DNA of 64,000 nucleotides from Chryseobacterium herbae (GTDB lineage Bacteria > Bacteroidota > Bacteroidia > Flavobacteriales > Weeksellaceae), in NCBI RefSeq assembly GCF_025154075.1, contig NZ_JAOAMU010000005.1:186001-250000 (forward strand), read 5' to 3'. Below are positions 8,730-16,225 of this stretch, one piece after another (position 1 is the first letter of the stretch; each line of letters starts with the position of its first letter). A program made the translations under genes and the position numbers. The notes below the pieces were generated by a model. That model saw only the letters and a list, made by a program, of their open reading frames with translations, did not search any database and had not been told where the DNA came from.

Positions 8730-9560
8730 TTATATCACAAATGTTAAAGATTCGGGAAGGGTTCCGTTATCTTTTATTTTTATTTCACTTTTATGATAGA
8801 CCATAGAGCCGGAAGGAACGTTTTGTGTGATCCATACATTTCCTCCGATGATGCTGTCTCTGCCTATGGTTGTATTCCCTCCTAAAATAGTGGCTCCGGA
8901 ATAAATAATGACATGGTCTTCGATATTGGGATGCCTTTTCTCATTGGCTTTATCCTTTGAAACATTTAAAGCTCCGAGCGTTACGCCCTGGTACAGTTTC
9001 ACATGATTTCCGATCTCAGTTGTTTCTCCAATCACGATTCCGGTTCCGTGGTCGATAAAGAAATATTTTCCAATCACCGCACCCGGATGAATGTCTATTC
9101 CGGTTTTGCTGTGGCCATATTCTGAGATTACTCGGGGCAATATTTTTACCTTTTGAATCCAAAGCTGATGAGAGATCCGATATACATACGTGGCAAAAAA
9201 GCCGGGATATGAGAGGAGGATTTCTTCCAGTGATTCTGTAGCGGGATCAAATTCTAAAATAGATTCGGCATCCAGAATCAGTGTGCTGTAGATATCAGGT
9301 AATGCGAGAAACAACTTGTCAGTCTGTTCTTTAGCAAAAACCTCATCTTCTGAAGCATTCTTTATTAGATCAAAAAGAATTTTCTGTAAATCCTCAAACT
9401 TCTCATGAAGCTGATCTTCCGTATTATTTTTTTCAGGAAGGAAGAGTGCATTATACAGGTCTGTAACAAAAATTTCCATCTTCCTTTTGTCAAAGAATCT
9501 CTGAGAACCACCCTGTTTTTTTTCAAGGATTTTCTTAATAAAATGCTCTGAAACTTTCAT
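8730..9560 (-). CDS. cysE: Serine O-acetyltransferase
   Basis: A 276-residue enzyme making O-acetylserine from serine and acetyl-CoA. The C-terminal left-handed beta-helix of hexapeptide repeats is clear: HPGAVIGKYFFIDHGTGIVI, then GETTEIGNHVKLYQGVTLGA, with the catalytic His in DHGTG. The long N-terminal helical part matches the EpsC/CysE type. The C-terminus ends in SLTFVI; CysE tails ending in Ile can insert in the CysK active site to form the cysteine synthase complex. It starts 3 bases after the cysN stop and precedes cysK, so the pair is probably co-expressed in fixed ratio. Confidence 0.95.
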   Translation of the reverse strand: MKVSEHFIKKILEKKQGGSQRFFDKRKMEIFVTDLYNALFLPEKNNTEDQLHEKFEDLQKILFDLIKNASEDEVFAKEQTDKLFLALPDIYSTLILDAESILEFDPATESLEEILLSYPGFFATYVYRISHQLWIQKVKILPRVISEYGHSKTGIDIHPGAVIGKYFFIDHGTGIVIGETTEIGNHVKLYQGVTLGALNVSKDKANEKRHPNIEDHVIIYSGATILGGNTTIGRDSIIGGNVWITQNVPSGSMVYHKSEIKIKDNGTLPESLTFVI

Positions 9561-9563
9561 GTC

Positions 9564-10802
9564 TTACTGAATTATACATGCCGCAACCGTCGCATTGGAA
9601 GTTTCATCTACCAAAATTGCCGATCCTGTTTTCTTATTGCTTATAAAATCATCAAAAACCAAAGGCTGTGCAGTTTTAATGGTTACTTTCGCGATTTCGT
9701 TAAGTTTTATTTCTCCTTCTGAGGCTTCCTGCTCCAGCGTATTGACATTAATTTTGTAGTCTACGTGTTTTACCACCGCTTTCAACTGTCTGCTGTGATG
9801 CTGTATCAGGTATTTATTCCCCGGCTGCAGGCTTTTATGATCGAGCCAGCACAGCAATACTTCCACTTCTTTTTCAACATTGGGAAGCTCTTCTGCGGAG
9901 GCAAAGAAATCTCCACGGCTCACATCGATGTCTTCTGTAATCTGGATGACAGCAGGCTGCCCTTCAAATGCTTCCTGAACTTCAGCACCATTCACTTCTA
10001 TGGTTGCTATTTCAGTAATAATTCCTGCCGGAAGTATCGCTATTTTATCTCCTTTCTTAAAACTTCCGCTGATGATCTGTCCCGCATATCCACGGTAATC
10101 GTGAAGCTCTTCTGTCTGTGGACGGATGACGTACTGCACCTGGAAACGGCTTCCGCTGTTATGCACATCATCAAGTTCTACCTCCTCCAGATAATCGAGC
10201 AGTGAACTTCCATGATACCAATCTGTTGTGGATGAAAGAGAAACAATATTATCTCCTTTCAGTGCGGAAATCGGGAAATAGGTGACATCATTTAAACCCA
10301 GACCTTCTGCAATCTTAGAATAATCTGCTTTAATGGTTTCAAAAACTTCTTCCGAATAGTCCACCATATCCATTTTATTGATCGCAACAGCTACTTTTTT
10401 CAATTTAAGTAACGAAGCGATGATGGAATGTCTTCTGGTCTGCTCAATAACTCCTTTTCTGGCGTCGATCAGAATCACCATCAGATCTGAGTTGGAAGCT
10501 CCAGTAATCATATTTCTGGTATACTGAACGTGTCCCGGAGCATCTGCGATGATAAATTTTCTTTTTGAAGTCGAAAAGTATCGGTAGGCCACATCAATGG
10601 TGATTCCCTGTTCCCTTTCTGCCCGAAGCCCATCCGTTAAAAGCGCCAGATCTACGCCGTCTTCATTTTTATTTTTAGAATGTTTTTCAAGGACTTCCAG
10701 CTGATCCTGCAAAATACTTTTGCTATCGTAAAGCAGTCTGCCGATGAGGGTGCTTTTCCCGTCATCCACACTTCCTGCTGTTATAAATCTTAATATATCC
10801 AC
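9564..10802 (-). CDS. cysN: ATP sulfurylase large (GTPase) subunit
   Basis: Translation from GTG at 10802 gives 412 residues starting M-DILRFITAGSVDDGKSTL. GTPase motifs are G1 (GSVDDGKST), G3 (DAPGH) and G4 (NKMD), followed by two beta-barrel domains as in EF-Tu-like CysN. With CysD it makes adenosine 5'-phosphosulfate from sulfate and ATP, driven by GTP hydrolysis. A further in-frame GTG at 10841 would add 13 residues that do not resemble the family; the 10802 start is therefore chosen. The protein ends without a fused APS kinase domain, unlike NodQ-type proteins. Confidence 0.95.
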   Translation of the reverse strand: MDILRFITAGSVDDGKSTLIGRLLYDSKSILQDQLEVLEKHSKNKNEDGVDLALLTDGLRAEREQGITIDVAYRYFSTSKRKFIIADAPGHVQYTRNMITGASNSDLMVILIDARKGVIEQTRRHSIIASLLKLKKVAVAINKMDMVDYSEEVFETIKADYSKIAEGLGLNDVTYFPISALKGDNIVSLSSTTDWYHGSSLLDYLEEVELDDVHNSGSRFQVQYVIRPQTEELHDYRGYAGQIISGSFKKGDKIAILPAGIITEIATIEVNGAEVQEAFEGQPAVIQITEDIDVSRGDFFASAEELPNVEKEVEVLLCWLDHKSLQPGNKYLIQHHSRQLKAVVKHVDYKINVNTLEQEASEGEIKLNEIAKVTIKTAQPLVFDDFISNKKTGSAILVDETSNATVAACIIQ

Positions 10803-10891
10803 GTTTGTCTTTTTAAAAATGATTAATGATGAGCGATACACTCGCTGTGAATTACTGTTGTGCTGCTATTATGCTGCTTATTATTTATAGC

Positions 10892-11800
10892 TTAAAAGTA
10901 CCCTCCTTTCTTTCGGTCTTCCATGGCCGCTTCCGTCACACGGTCGTCAATTCTGGTTTCTCCTCTTTCGGAAATTCTGGTGGCAACGATTTCTTCAATC
11001 ACAGTGTCTACTGTAACAGCGTCAGATTCTACTGCCGCAGTACACGTCATATCTCCTACGGTGCGGTAACGTATTCTTTTGGTGGTAACCCTGTCACTTT
11101 CATCAAGAACTGCAAACTCAGAATTTGCAATCCACTGTCCGTTGAGATCTACCACTTCTCTTTCATGCGAAAAGTAAATAGATGGTAAGCTAATATTTTC
11201 TCTCCGGATATAATTCCAGACATCAAGTTCTGTCCAGTTGCTGATTGGAAATACTCTTACATTTTCTCCTTTCTGAATTTTTCCATTGAAAATATTCCAC
11301 AACTCCGGTCGCTGAAGTTTAGGATCCCATTGTCCAAACTCATCCCGAACTGAGAATATCCTTTCTTTGGCTCTGGCTTTTTCCTCATCTCTTCTTGCTC
11401 CTCCTATGCATGCATCAAATTCGAATTCTTCAATCGTGTCAAGAAGGGTAAAGGTCTGCAGCCAGTTTCTGCTGGGGAATTTCCCTTTGGGTTCCGTCAG
11501 CTTTCTTTTATGGATGGTGTCTTCTACTTTTCTTACGATCAAATCTACATTGATCTCTGTGGTCAGCTGATCCCTGAAGTCTAAAACTTCCTGAAAATTG
11601 TGTCCTGTATCCACATGAACAAAAGTGAAAGGAATTTTTCCGTGAGGAAATGCTTTGGCAGCCAAGTGAGCCAGTACAATACTGTCTTTTCCGCCACTGA
11701 AAAGTAAAGCCGGACGCTCAAACTGTCCCGCCACTTCCCGTAAAATATAGATGGATTCAGCTTCTAACTGATCTAAATAATTCAAATGATATAATGACAT
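10892..11800 (-). CDS. cysD: ATP sulfurylase small subunit
   Basis: A 302-residue adenylyltransferase of the PP-loop family, with the ATP-binding loop SGGKDS at residues 35-40 and the conserved GGARRDEEKARAKER segment (about 133-147). With CysN it activates sulfate to APS. It ends RKKGGYF, the usual CysD C-terminus. It follows cysH by 11 bases. The 89-base gap before cysN is the longest within the upstream half of the operon and holds only a weak hairpin (AGCGA/TCGCT), so independent transcription of cysN is not indicated. Confidence 0.97.
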   Translation of the reverse strand: MSLYHLNYLDQLEAESIYILREVAGQFERPALLFSGGKDSIVLAHLAAKAFPHGKIPFTFVHVDTGHNFQEVLDFRDQLTTEINVDLIVRKVEDTIHKRKLTEPKGKFPSRNWLQTFTLLDTIEEFEFDACIGGARRDEEKARAKERIFSVRDEFGQWDPKLQRPELWNIFNGKIQKGENVRVFPISNWTELDVWNYIRRENISLPSIYFSHEREVVDLNGQWIANSEFAVLDESDRVTTKRIRYRTVGDMTCTAAVESDAVTVDTVIEEIVATRISERGETRIDDRVTEAAMEDRKKGGYF

Positions 11801-11811
11801 ATTTTATTTTT

Positions 11812-12525
11812 TTATTGATGAACATGTAAGCCACATTCCTTTTTATCAGCATCTTCCCACCACCATCTTCCGGCTCTGAAATCTTCCCCTTCTTTGATCG
11901 CTCTGGTGCAGGGTTCACATCCGATGCTTACAAATCCTTTTTTGTGAAGGTGATTATAAGGAAGATGATTAGCTTGTACATAATCTGTCACCTGTTCTGT
12001 CGTCCAGTGAAGGATGGGATGAAACTTGATGATCTGGTGATCCGGGTCCCATTCCAGCTGTGGCATTTCTTTTCTGCCTGCTGAATGCTCGGATCTTAAA
12101 CCTGTGATCCAGACCTTGTATCCCTGAAGTGCTCTTTTTAGAGGAATAACCTTCCGGATATTACAACAGGCTTTTCTCTTTTCTACAGATTGATAAAAGG
12201 AATCCGGTCCGTTTTCTGAAACAAACTGTTGCAGCGATTCCGGGTCCGGATAATACGCTTTAATATTTTTTTTGAAGAAAGCTCTGGAGGAAGTCCAGGT
12301 TTCGTAAGTCTGCTCAAAAAGTCTTCCCGTATCCAGTGTGAAAATATCAATATTCAGGTTTTTTATCAGATGAGTCACTACCTGATCTTCGTAACTGAAG
12401 CTGGTAGAAAAGATGACCTGCCCAGAAAACCTGTTGGCAAGAATTTCTAAAAAATCATCATTGAAAGCACCTGAAGAGGCCTTTTCCAGTAATTGATTGA
12501 ATTCTATTTTCAGGGTATTTTCCAT
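11812..12525 (-). CDS. cysH: Adenylyl-sulfate (APS) reductase
   Basis: A 237-residue PAPS/APS reductase family protein. It has the paired cysteines C120-C121 (KACC) and C203-x2-C206 (GCEPC) that bind a 4Fe-4S cluster in APS reductases, and the C-terminal catalytic Cys in ECGLH (C231). E. coli-type PAPS reductases lack the four cluster cysteines. It therefore likely reduces APS directly to sulfite with thioredoxin, and no APS kinase gene is needed or seen in the operon. It is the first gene of the operon, 20-odd bases after a Bacteroidota-type promoter and a palindromic operator. Confidence 0.95.
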   Translation of the reverse strand: MENTLKIEFNQLLEKASSGAFNDDFLEILANRFSGQVIFSTSFSYEDQVVTHLIKNLNIDIFTLDTGRLFEQTYETWTSSRAFFKKNIKAYYPDPESLQQFVSENGPDSFYQSVEKRKACCNIRKVIPLKRALQGYKVWITGLRSEHSAGRKEMPQLEWDPDHQIIKFHPILHWTTEQVTDYVQANHLPYNHLHKKGFVSIGCEPCTRAIKEGEDFRAGRWWWEDADKKECGLHVHQ

Positions 12526-12547
12526 TTTGAATTGAAATTAACTCCTG

Positions 12548-12580
12548 CAAATATATATAAATCCTATTTATCCTACCAAA
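12548..12580 (-). promoter_or_regulatory. Promoter of the sulfur assimilation operon
   Basis: On the minus strand TTTG (12580-12577) and TATATTTG (12555-12548) are separated by 21 bases, matching the Bacteroidota consensus TTTG ... TAnnTTTG. It lies about 23 bases upstream of the cysH ATG. This is pattern matching, not a mapped start site. Confidence 0.65.
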
Positions 12581-12591
12581 TTAGTAGGATA
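12569..12591. promoter_or_regulatory. Palindromic operator upstream of cysH, probable Rrf2 site
   Basis: TATCCTAC (12569-12576) and GTAGGATA (12584-12591) are perfect 8-base arms around a 7-base centre; of the six non-central spacer bases four are also symmetric. The centre covers the -33 element of the cysH promoter, so a bound dimer would block RNA polymerase. A second ATCCTA direct repeat sits at 12561-12566. The Rrf2 gene starts its coding end 19 bases further on (12610), so autologous binding is likely but inferred. Confidence 0.7.
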
Positions 12592-12609
12592 TAAAAATTA
12601 AAAAAAATT

Positions 12610-13026
12610 TCAGCTGTTTTTTATAAAGGAAGTAAGAGTCGCTTCCATCATGCTTTTTCTTGTTTTTTCCCTTACGATCATCAGTTCATTTCTGAGATAG
12701 CAAGTGGCCTCATCGATACAGTCATCGCAAGGTTCGTAGAAATTCAATGAAATACAAGGCGTTAAGGCAATCGGGCCTTCGAAAATTCGGTAGATATCTG
12801 CCAACGAAACGTCGTCTGGAGACTTTAGCAGATAATATCCACCTGCGTTTCCCTGCTTGCTGTTGACTAGTTTGGCTCTTTTGAGTTCGAGAAGAATCTG
12901 CTCTAAAAATTTTTTGGAAATGTTCTCATCCTGTGCAATAATACCCGTTGACAAAAATCCCTGGTTGTAGTTTCTTGCCAATCTAACCATCGCTTTCAAA
13001 GCATATTTGCAACGTTTGGACATCAT
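12610..13026 (-). CDS. Rrf2-family transcriptional regulator, probable sulfur/cysteine sensor
   Basis: A 138-residue winged-helix protein of the Rrf2 family: N-terminal YALKAMVRLA helix, recognition region ISKKFLEQILLELKRAKLV (about 36-54), and the wing SKQGNAGGYYL (about 56-66). Four cysteines (C91, C100, C103, C109; spacing 8-2-5) occur where IscR, NsrR and RirA carry iron-sulfur ligands, so it may sense cluster or redox state rather than bind CysK as CymR does. It is transcribed in the same direction as the cys operon with an 84-base gap containing the palindrome and promoter. It is the obvious candidate repressor of the operon. Confidence 0.88.
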   Translation of the reverse strand: MMSKRCKYALKAMVRLARNYNQGFLSTGIIAQDENISKKFLEQILLELKRAKLVNSKQGNAGGYYLLKSPDDVSLADIYRIFEGPIALTPCISLNFYEPCDDCIDEATCYLRNELMIVREKTRKSMMEATLTSFIKNS

Positions 13027-13147
13027 AATTGATGCAAGTTATAACAATTTATTTGATTATCGAAATGGATGCCTGAGATTAAAAAAATCAATCCCCACAA
13101 CCTTCTGAAAATATCCCTCAAAGTTCAGTTTTGAAAAATTTACATTG

Positions 13148-13155
13148 TATATTTG
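13148..13155 (+). promoter_or_regulatory. -7 element upstream of pepT
   Basis: TATATTTG matches TAnnTTTG exactly and lies 17 bases before the pepT ATG. A TTTG occurs only 14 bases upstream of it, shorter than the usual 19-21 spacing, so the -33 box is uncertain. Confidence 0.45.
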
Positions 13156-13172
13156 TTGGAAATTTATGATCG

Positions 13173-14420
13173 ATGAGTATAATAGAATTCAATCCATTGT
13201 GGAAAGAGAAATTACTGAACCGTTTTCTCGCCTATGTAAAAATATATTCAACCAGTGATGCGGAAAGCGAAGCAACCCCTTCTACCCCGCGACAGTGGGA
13301 CATTGCAAAGTATATTGCAGAGGAATTGAAAACGATCGGCCTGGCAGATGTTTCCATTGACGACAACGGGTATATTATGGGATATGTTCCTTCTAACCTT
13401 GACAATGACAACACGCCTACCATAGGATTTATTTCGCATTACGATACGTCTCCGGATTTCAGCGGGGAAAATGTAAAACCTCAGATTTGGGAAAACTATG
13501 ACGGAGGAGATCTTCTTTTGAATGAAACTACAGGATTTACGCTGTCTTCTTCAAAATTTGAAAGCTTAAAAAAATATATCGGGCAAACGCTTATTACAAC
13601 AGACGGAAATACCCTTCTTGGAGCTGATGATAAAGCAGGATGTGCAGAAATTGTAACCGCTGCTGAATACCTCATCGCTCACCCGGAAATCAAGCACGGA
13701 AGAATCGCCGTAGGATTTACACCGGATGAAGAAATCGGAAGAGGCGCTCATAAGTTTGATGTCGCTAAATTCGGTGCAGAATGGGCTTATACGATGGATG
13801 GAAGTGAAGTTGGAGAACTGGAATACGAAAACTTTAATGCTGCAGGAGCTGTCGTAAAAATCCACGGATTGAGCGTTCACCCAGGTTATGCTTACGGAAA
13901 AATGATTAATGCAGCTCTTTTAGCCGCTGAATTTATCCAGTTGCTTCCTGCCAATGAAACTCCGGCTACCACTAAAGGATTTGATGGTTTCTATCACTTA
14001 ATGGACATCACCGCTGATATTTCTGAGGCTAAGCTTCAATACATCATTCGTGATCATGATGAAGAAAAGTATGAGGCCAGAAAAAAATTCATGGAGGAAA
14101 AAGTAGCTGAATTCAACCAAAAACATGGTGAAGGAACTGCTGAAGTTGAAATCAAAGAGCAGTACCGTAATATGAAGCAGCAGTTTGAAGGAAAAATGCA
14201 CATCATTGATCTTGCTGCAAAAGCGATGAAAGAAGCTGATATTGAGCCTAAAATCAAGGCTATAAGAGGAGGAACAGACGGAGCTCAGCTGTCTTATATG
14301 GGACTTCCTTGTCCTAATATTTTTGCGGGAGGGATGAACTTCCACGGACCTTATGAATATGTGGCGCTGGAAAGCATGGAAAAAGCAGTTGAAGTGATTA
14401 TTAATATCGTAAAAGCTTAA
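13173..14420 (+). CDS. pepT: Tripeptide aminopeptidase (peptidase T)
   Basis: A 415-residue cytoplasmic M20 family di-zinc peptidase that removes the N-terminal residue from tripeptides. Metal and catalytic motifs are in order: SHYDTSPD (about 88-95), GADDKAGCAEI (about 149-159), DEEIGRG (about 183-189, catalytic Glu) and MDGSEVGELEYENFNA (about 208-223), with a C-terminal metal His in NFHGPYEYV. Length agrees with E. coli PepT (408). It is divergent from the Rrf2 regulator and is followed after 5 bases by a secreted protein gene, with which it may be co-transcribed. Confidence 0.95.
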   Translation: MSIIEFNPLWKEKLLNRFLAYVKIYSTSDAESEATPSTPRQWDIAKYIAEELKTIGLADVSIDDNGYIMGYVPSNLDNDNTPTIGFISHYDTSPDFSGENVKPQIWENYDGGDLLLNETTGFTLSSSKFESLKKYIGQTLITTDGNTLLGADDKAGCAEIVTAAEYLIAHPEIKHGRIAVGFTPDEEIGRGAHKFDVAKFGAEWAYTMDGSEVGELEYENFNAAGAVVKIHGLSVHPGYAYGKMINAALLAAEFIQLLPANETPATTKGFDGFYHLMDITADISEAKLQYIIRDHDEEKYEARKKFMEEKVAEFNQKHGEGTAEVEIKEQYRNMKQQFEGKMHIIDLAAKAMKEADIEPKIKAIRGGTDGAQLSYMGLPCPNIFAGGMNFHGPYEYVALESMEKAVEVIINIVKA

Positions 14421-14425
14421 TACTG

Positions 14426-14995
14426 ATGAAGAAACTTTCAGCATTAGCCTTCCTGTTCATTTTTGCATTCAGCAGTGCGCAGGTCTCTGAATTTGAGAAG
14501 GCTGATTCAAAATATGACAGAAAAATAAAGTCTCTGTACAAGAAATATCCGAAGCCTAATGATGAAAGAACCAAGCAGGAGTGGCTCCTTACGGAAGCAA
14601 AAATAGCGTCCTATCAAAATGCCTTAGAGAAGATTTCTGAGGAGGAAAAGAAAATGATAACGGATGTTCCGCCTCCCATGGCACCTAAAATTACCAAAGA
14701 AGCGGAATATGAAACCGGAAAGGCTGCTTTCCAAAAGCTTTTAAATGAAGCTGTAGATCTCACTTTCCTGAATTTCGCAGTCAATCCCTATAAAGTAACC
14801 CTAAAATTTATTTTAGATTCCAAAGGGAATGCCTACAATGTGAAAGTAAAAGGGAATAATGAAGATGTGAACGCTTTTATAGAAGCCGGTTTTTACCGTA
14901 TCAAGGATAAGGGCAAATGGAAACCTGCAGAATCTAATGGACGGCCAGTCCTTTCTGTGGTGAGCCTTCCTTTACAGTTAAACTTCAGTAAATAA
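14426..14995 (+). CDS. Secreted protein with a TonB C-terminal-like domain
   Basis: A 189-residue protein with a signal peptide (MKKLSALAFLFIFAFSSAQ, cleavage after about residue 19), a charged helical region with many Lys and Glu (about 25-90), and a C-terminal domain (about 95-188) with the VTLKFILDSKGNAYNVKVKG and KWKPAESNGRPVLSVVSLPL pattern of TonB C-terminal folds. The membrane anchor and proline-rich linker of real TonB are missing, so it is exported to the periplasm or beyond and cannot by itself transmit energy. A shorter paralogue-like protein lies at 25023. Function unknown. Confidence 0.75.
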   Translation: MKKLSALAFLFIFAFSSAQVSEFEKADSKYDRKIKSLYKKYPKPNDERTKQEWLLTEAKIASYQNALEKISEEEKKMITDVPPPMAPKITKEAEYETGKAAFQKLLNEAVDLTFLNFAVNPYKVTLKFILDSKGNAYNVKVKGNNEDVNAFIEAGFYRIKDKGKWKPAESNGRPVLSVVSLPLQLNFSK

Positions 14996-15002
14996 TACAG
15001 AT

Positions 15003-15036
15003 CAACCCATTGCAAATGCAGTGGGTTGTTTCTTTT
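15003..15036 (+). terminator. Intrinsic terminator after the TonB-CTD-like gene
   Basis: CAACCCA-T-TGC pairs with GCA-G-TGGGTTG around the loop AAAT, followed by TTTCTTTT. Confidence 0.8.
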
Positions 15037-15145
15037 GCATTATAATCAGTTTTTATCTATTATTTCTCCGATTGATGAAAAGAATTTAATTTTTTGATTA
15101 TATTTACTTAAACATCAGACTATTAACTTTAAAAATCAATTTACT

Positions 15146-15397
15146 ATGAAAAAAATCAAAAAATTTTCAAGAAAAGATCTGTCGACTATCCTTGGAGGAG
15201 GCGTAAACGGCTGTCACATGAACGGTGATTCTGCCTACTGCTGGACAGACTGTGAATGTACTTTCGGAAAAGCCTGTGAGATGGATGATGACGGAAACCC
15301 TGGAAGATGTGTTTCCGTAGGCGGAGGAAATCCTGGCGGCGGCGGTACCGGAGGATGTATTCCACCATCCAATTGTGAAGATTTAGAACCATTTTAA
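15146..15397 (+). CDS. GG-leader cysteine-rich peptide (bacteriocin-like / RiPP precursor-like)
   Basis: An 83-residue peptide with a basic leader (MKKIKKFSRKDLSTILGGG) ending in a GG-type cleavage motif, and a core of about 64 residues with eight cysteines and many glycines (GGGNPGGGGTGG). The leader pattern K-K-x-S-R-K-D-L-x-x-I-x-GG resembles the bacteriocin-like leaders common in Chryseobacterium, including the chryseobasin (MNIO/DUF692) family. No modifying enzyme, peptidase-exporter or immunity gene is adjacent, so maturation would have to act in trans. It is a single-gene unit with its own terminator and a near -7 box (TATATTTA) upstream. Activity is unknown. Confidence 0.7.
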   Translation: MKKIKKFSRKDLSTILGGGVNGCHMNGDSAYCWTDCECTFGKACEMDDDGNPGRCVSVGGGNPGGGGTGGCIPPSNCEDLEPF

Positions 15398-15407
15398 AAA
15401 GATATCT

Positions 15408-15438
15408 ATCGGAAGTACCCTCTTCCGATTTTTTTTTT
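15408..15438 (+). terminator. Intrinsic terminator after the GG-leader peptide gene
   Basis: ATCGGAAG and CTTCCGAT form a perfect 8-base stem around TACCCT, followed by a run of nine or more T. Confidence 0.9.
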
Positions 15439-15550
15439 GCTTTTTCCGTTAAAAACAGATCCTTGTCAAAGCATCCCTGCCGTTCATCAAATAAAGTTTC
15501 ATTCCACTTTCCATAGCTGTTGCTTTGCATCAAATTATTAAAAGCAATTT

Positions 15551-16147
15551 ATGAAACAGCAGTTTTTAGCACTAAGCACATTTTTATTATGCATCATCGG
15601 TTTTATAGAGACCAAGGCACAACAGACTCCAGCTTTCCACATCGGGATCAAAGGTGGGGCAAATTTTACAAAAACCTCTTCGGGGTCCTCCACATTGGAA
15701 GGGAAATACGGGTTCGGCTATCAGGGAGGAATCATGACAAGAATGGATTTCGGAAGCCTTTATGTACAAGGAGAAGCCTTATTCAACAAAAGAAAAACGT
15801 CTTTCAACACTAACGACGGAAGCTCAGCAAAATTAAGCTGGAATTCTATTGACATACCGGTTGTAGTTGGTTATAAGATAATCAACAAAAAGGATTTTAA
15901 CGTAAGAGCATTTGCCGGAGGAGTTTACAGCTATGCTTTTAAGAATAATTTATCAACGTCCAAAGCATTACAGGATGGCTTTAAAAACTTTGACAAATCC
16001 AATATCGGAATCACGGGAGGTGTCGGTGTGGATTATAAAAATTTTACTGCCGACCTAAGGTATGAAACAGGGCTTTCAAGCATCAGCAAAGATTTCAAAT
16101 CTAAGCCGCATAGCTTTACGCTCGGAATAGGATATTTCTTATTCTAA
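15551..16147 (+). CDS. PorT-family outer-membrane beta-barrel protein
   Basis: A 198-residue protein with a signal peptide (residues 1-24, ending TKAQQ) and alternating amphipathic strands such as FHIGIKGGANFTK, YGFGYQGGIMTRMDF and SFTLGIGYFLF at the end, as in small eight-strand PorT/OmpA-like barrels of Bacteroidota. The FHIGIKGGANF opening is the usual one for the outer membrane beta-barrel (PF13568) family. It lies between a GG-leader peptide gene and a LytS/LytTR pair, but strong terminators on both sides make it a one-gene unit. Function is not predictable. Confidence 0.85.
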   Translation: MKQQFLALSTFLLCIIGFIETKAQQTPAFHIGIKGGANFTKTSSGSSTLEGKYGFGYQGGIMTRMDFGSLYVQGEALFNKRKTSFNTNDGSSAKLSWNSIDIPVVVGYKIINKKDFNVRAFAGGVYSYAFKNNLSTSKALQDGFKNFDKSNIGITGGVGVDYKNFTADLRYETGLSSISKDFKSKPHSFTLGIGYFLF

Positions 16148-16168
16148 AAACTTAAATTATCTTTACGT

Positions 16169-16203
16169 ATTAGAAACTGCGCCCTGCAGTTTCTAATTTT
16201 TTA
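16169..16203 (+). terminator. Intrinsic terminator after the barrel protein gene
   Basis: ATTAGAAACTGC and GCAGTTTCTAAT make a perfect 12-base stem around GCCCT, followed by TTTTTT. Confidence 0.92.
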
Positions 16204-16225
16204 TAAACCAACTTGATCCTCTTCC

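Noticed and set aside
9765..10205. 146-codon ORF opposite cysN
   Set aside because: Antisense frame of a conserved GTPase gene; no promoter, motif or plausible start site.
10803..10841. Upstream GTG start for cysN
   Set aside because: It adds 13 residues absent from the family, whereas GTG 10802 starts exactly at the conserved DILRFITAGSVDDGKS region.
13998..14444. 148-codon ORF opposite pepT
   Set aside because: Phe/Ser-rich antisense shadow of a conserved gene.
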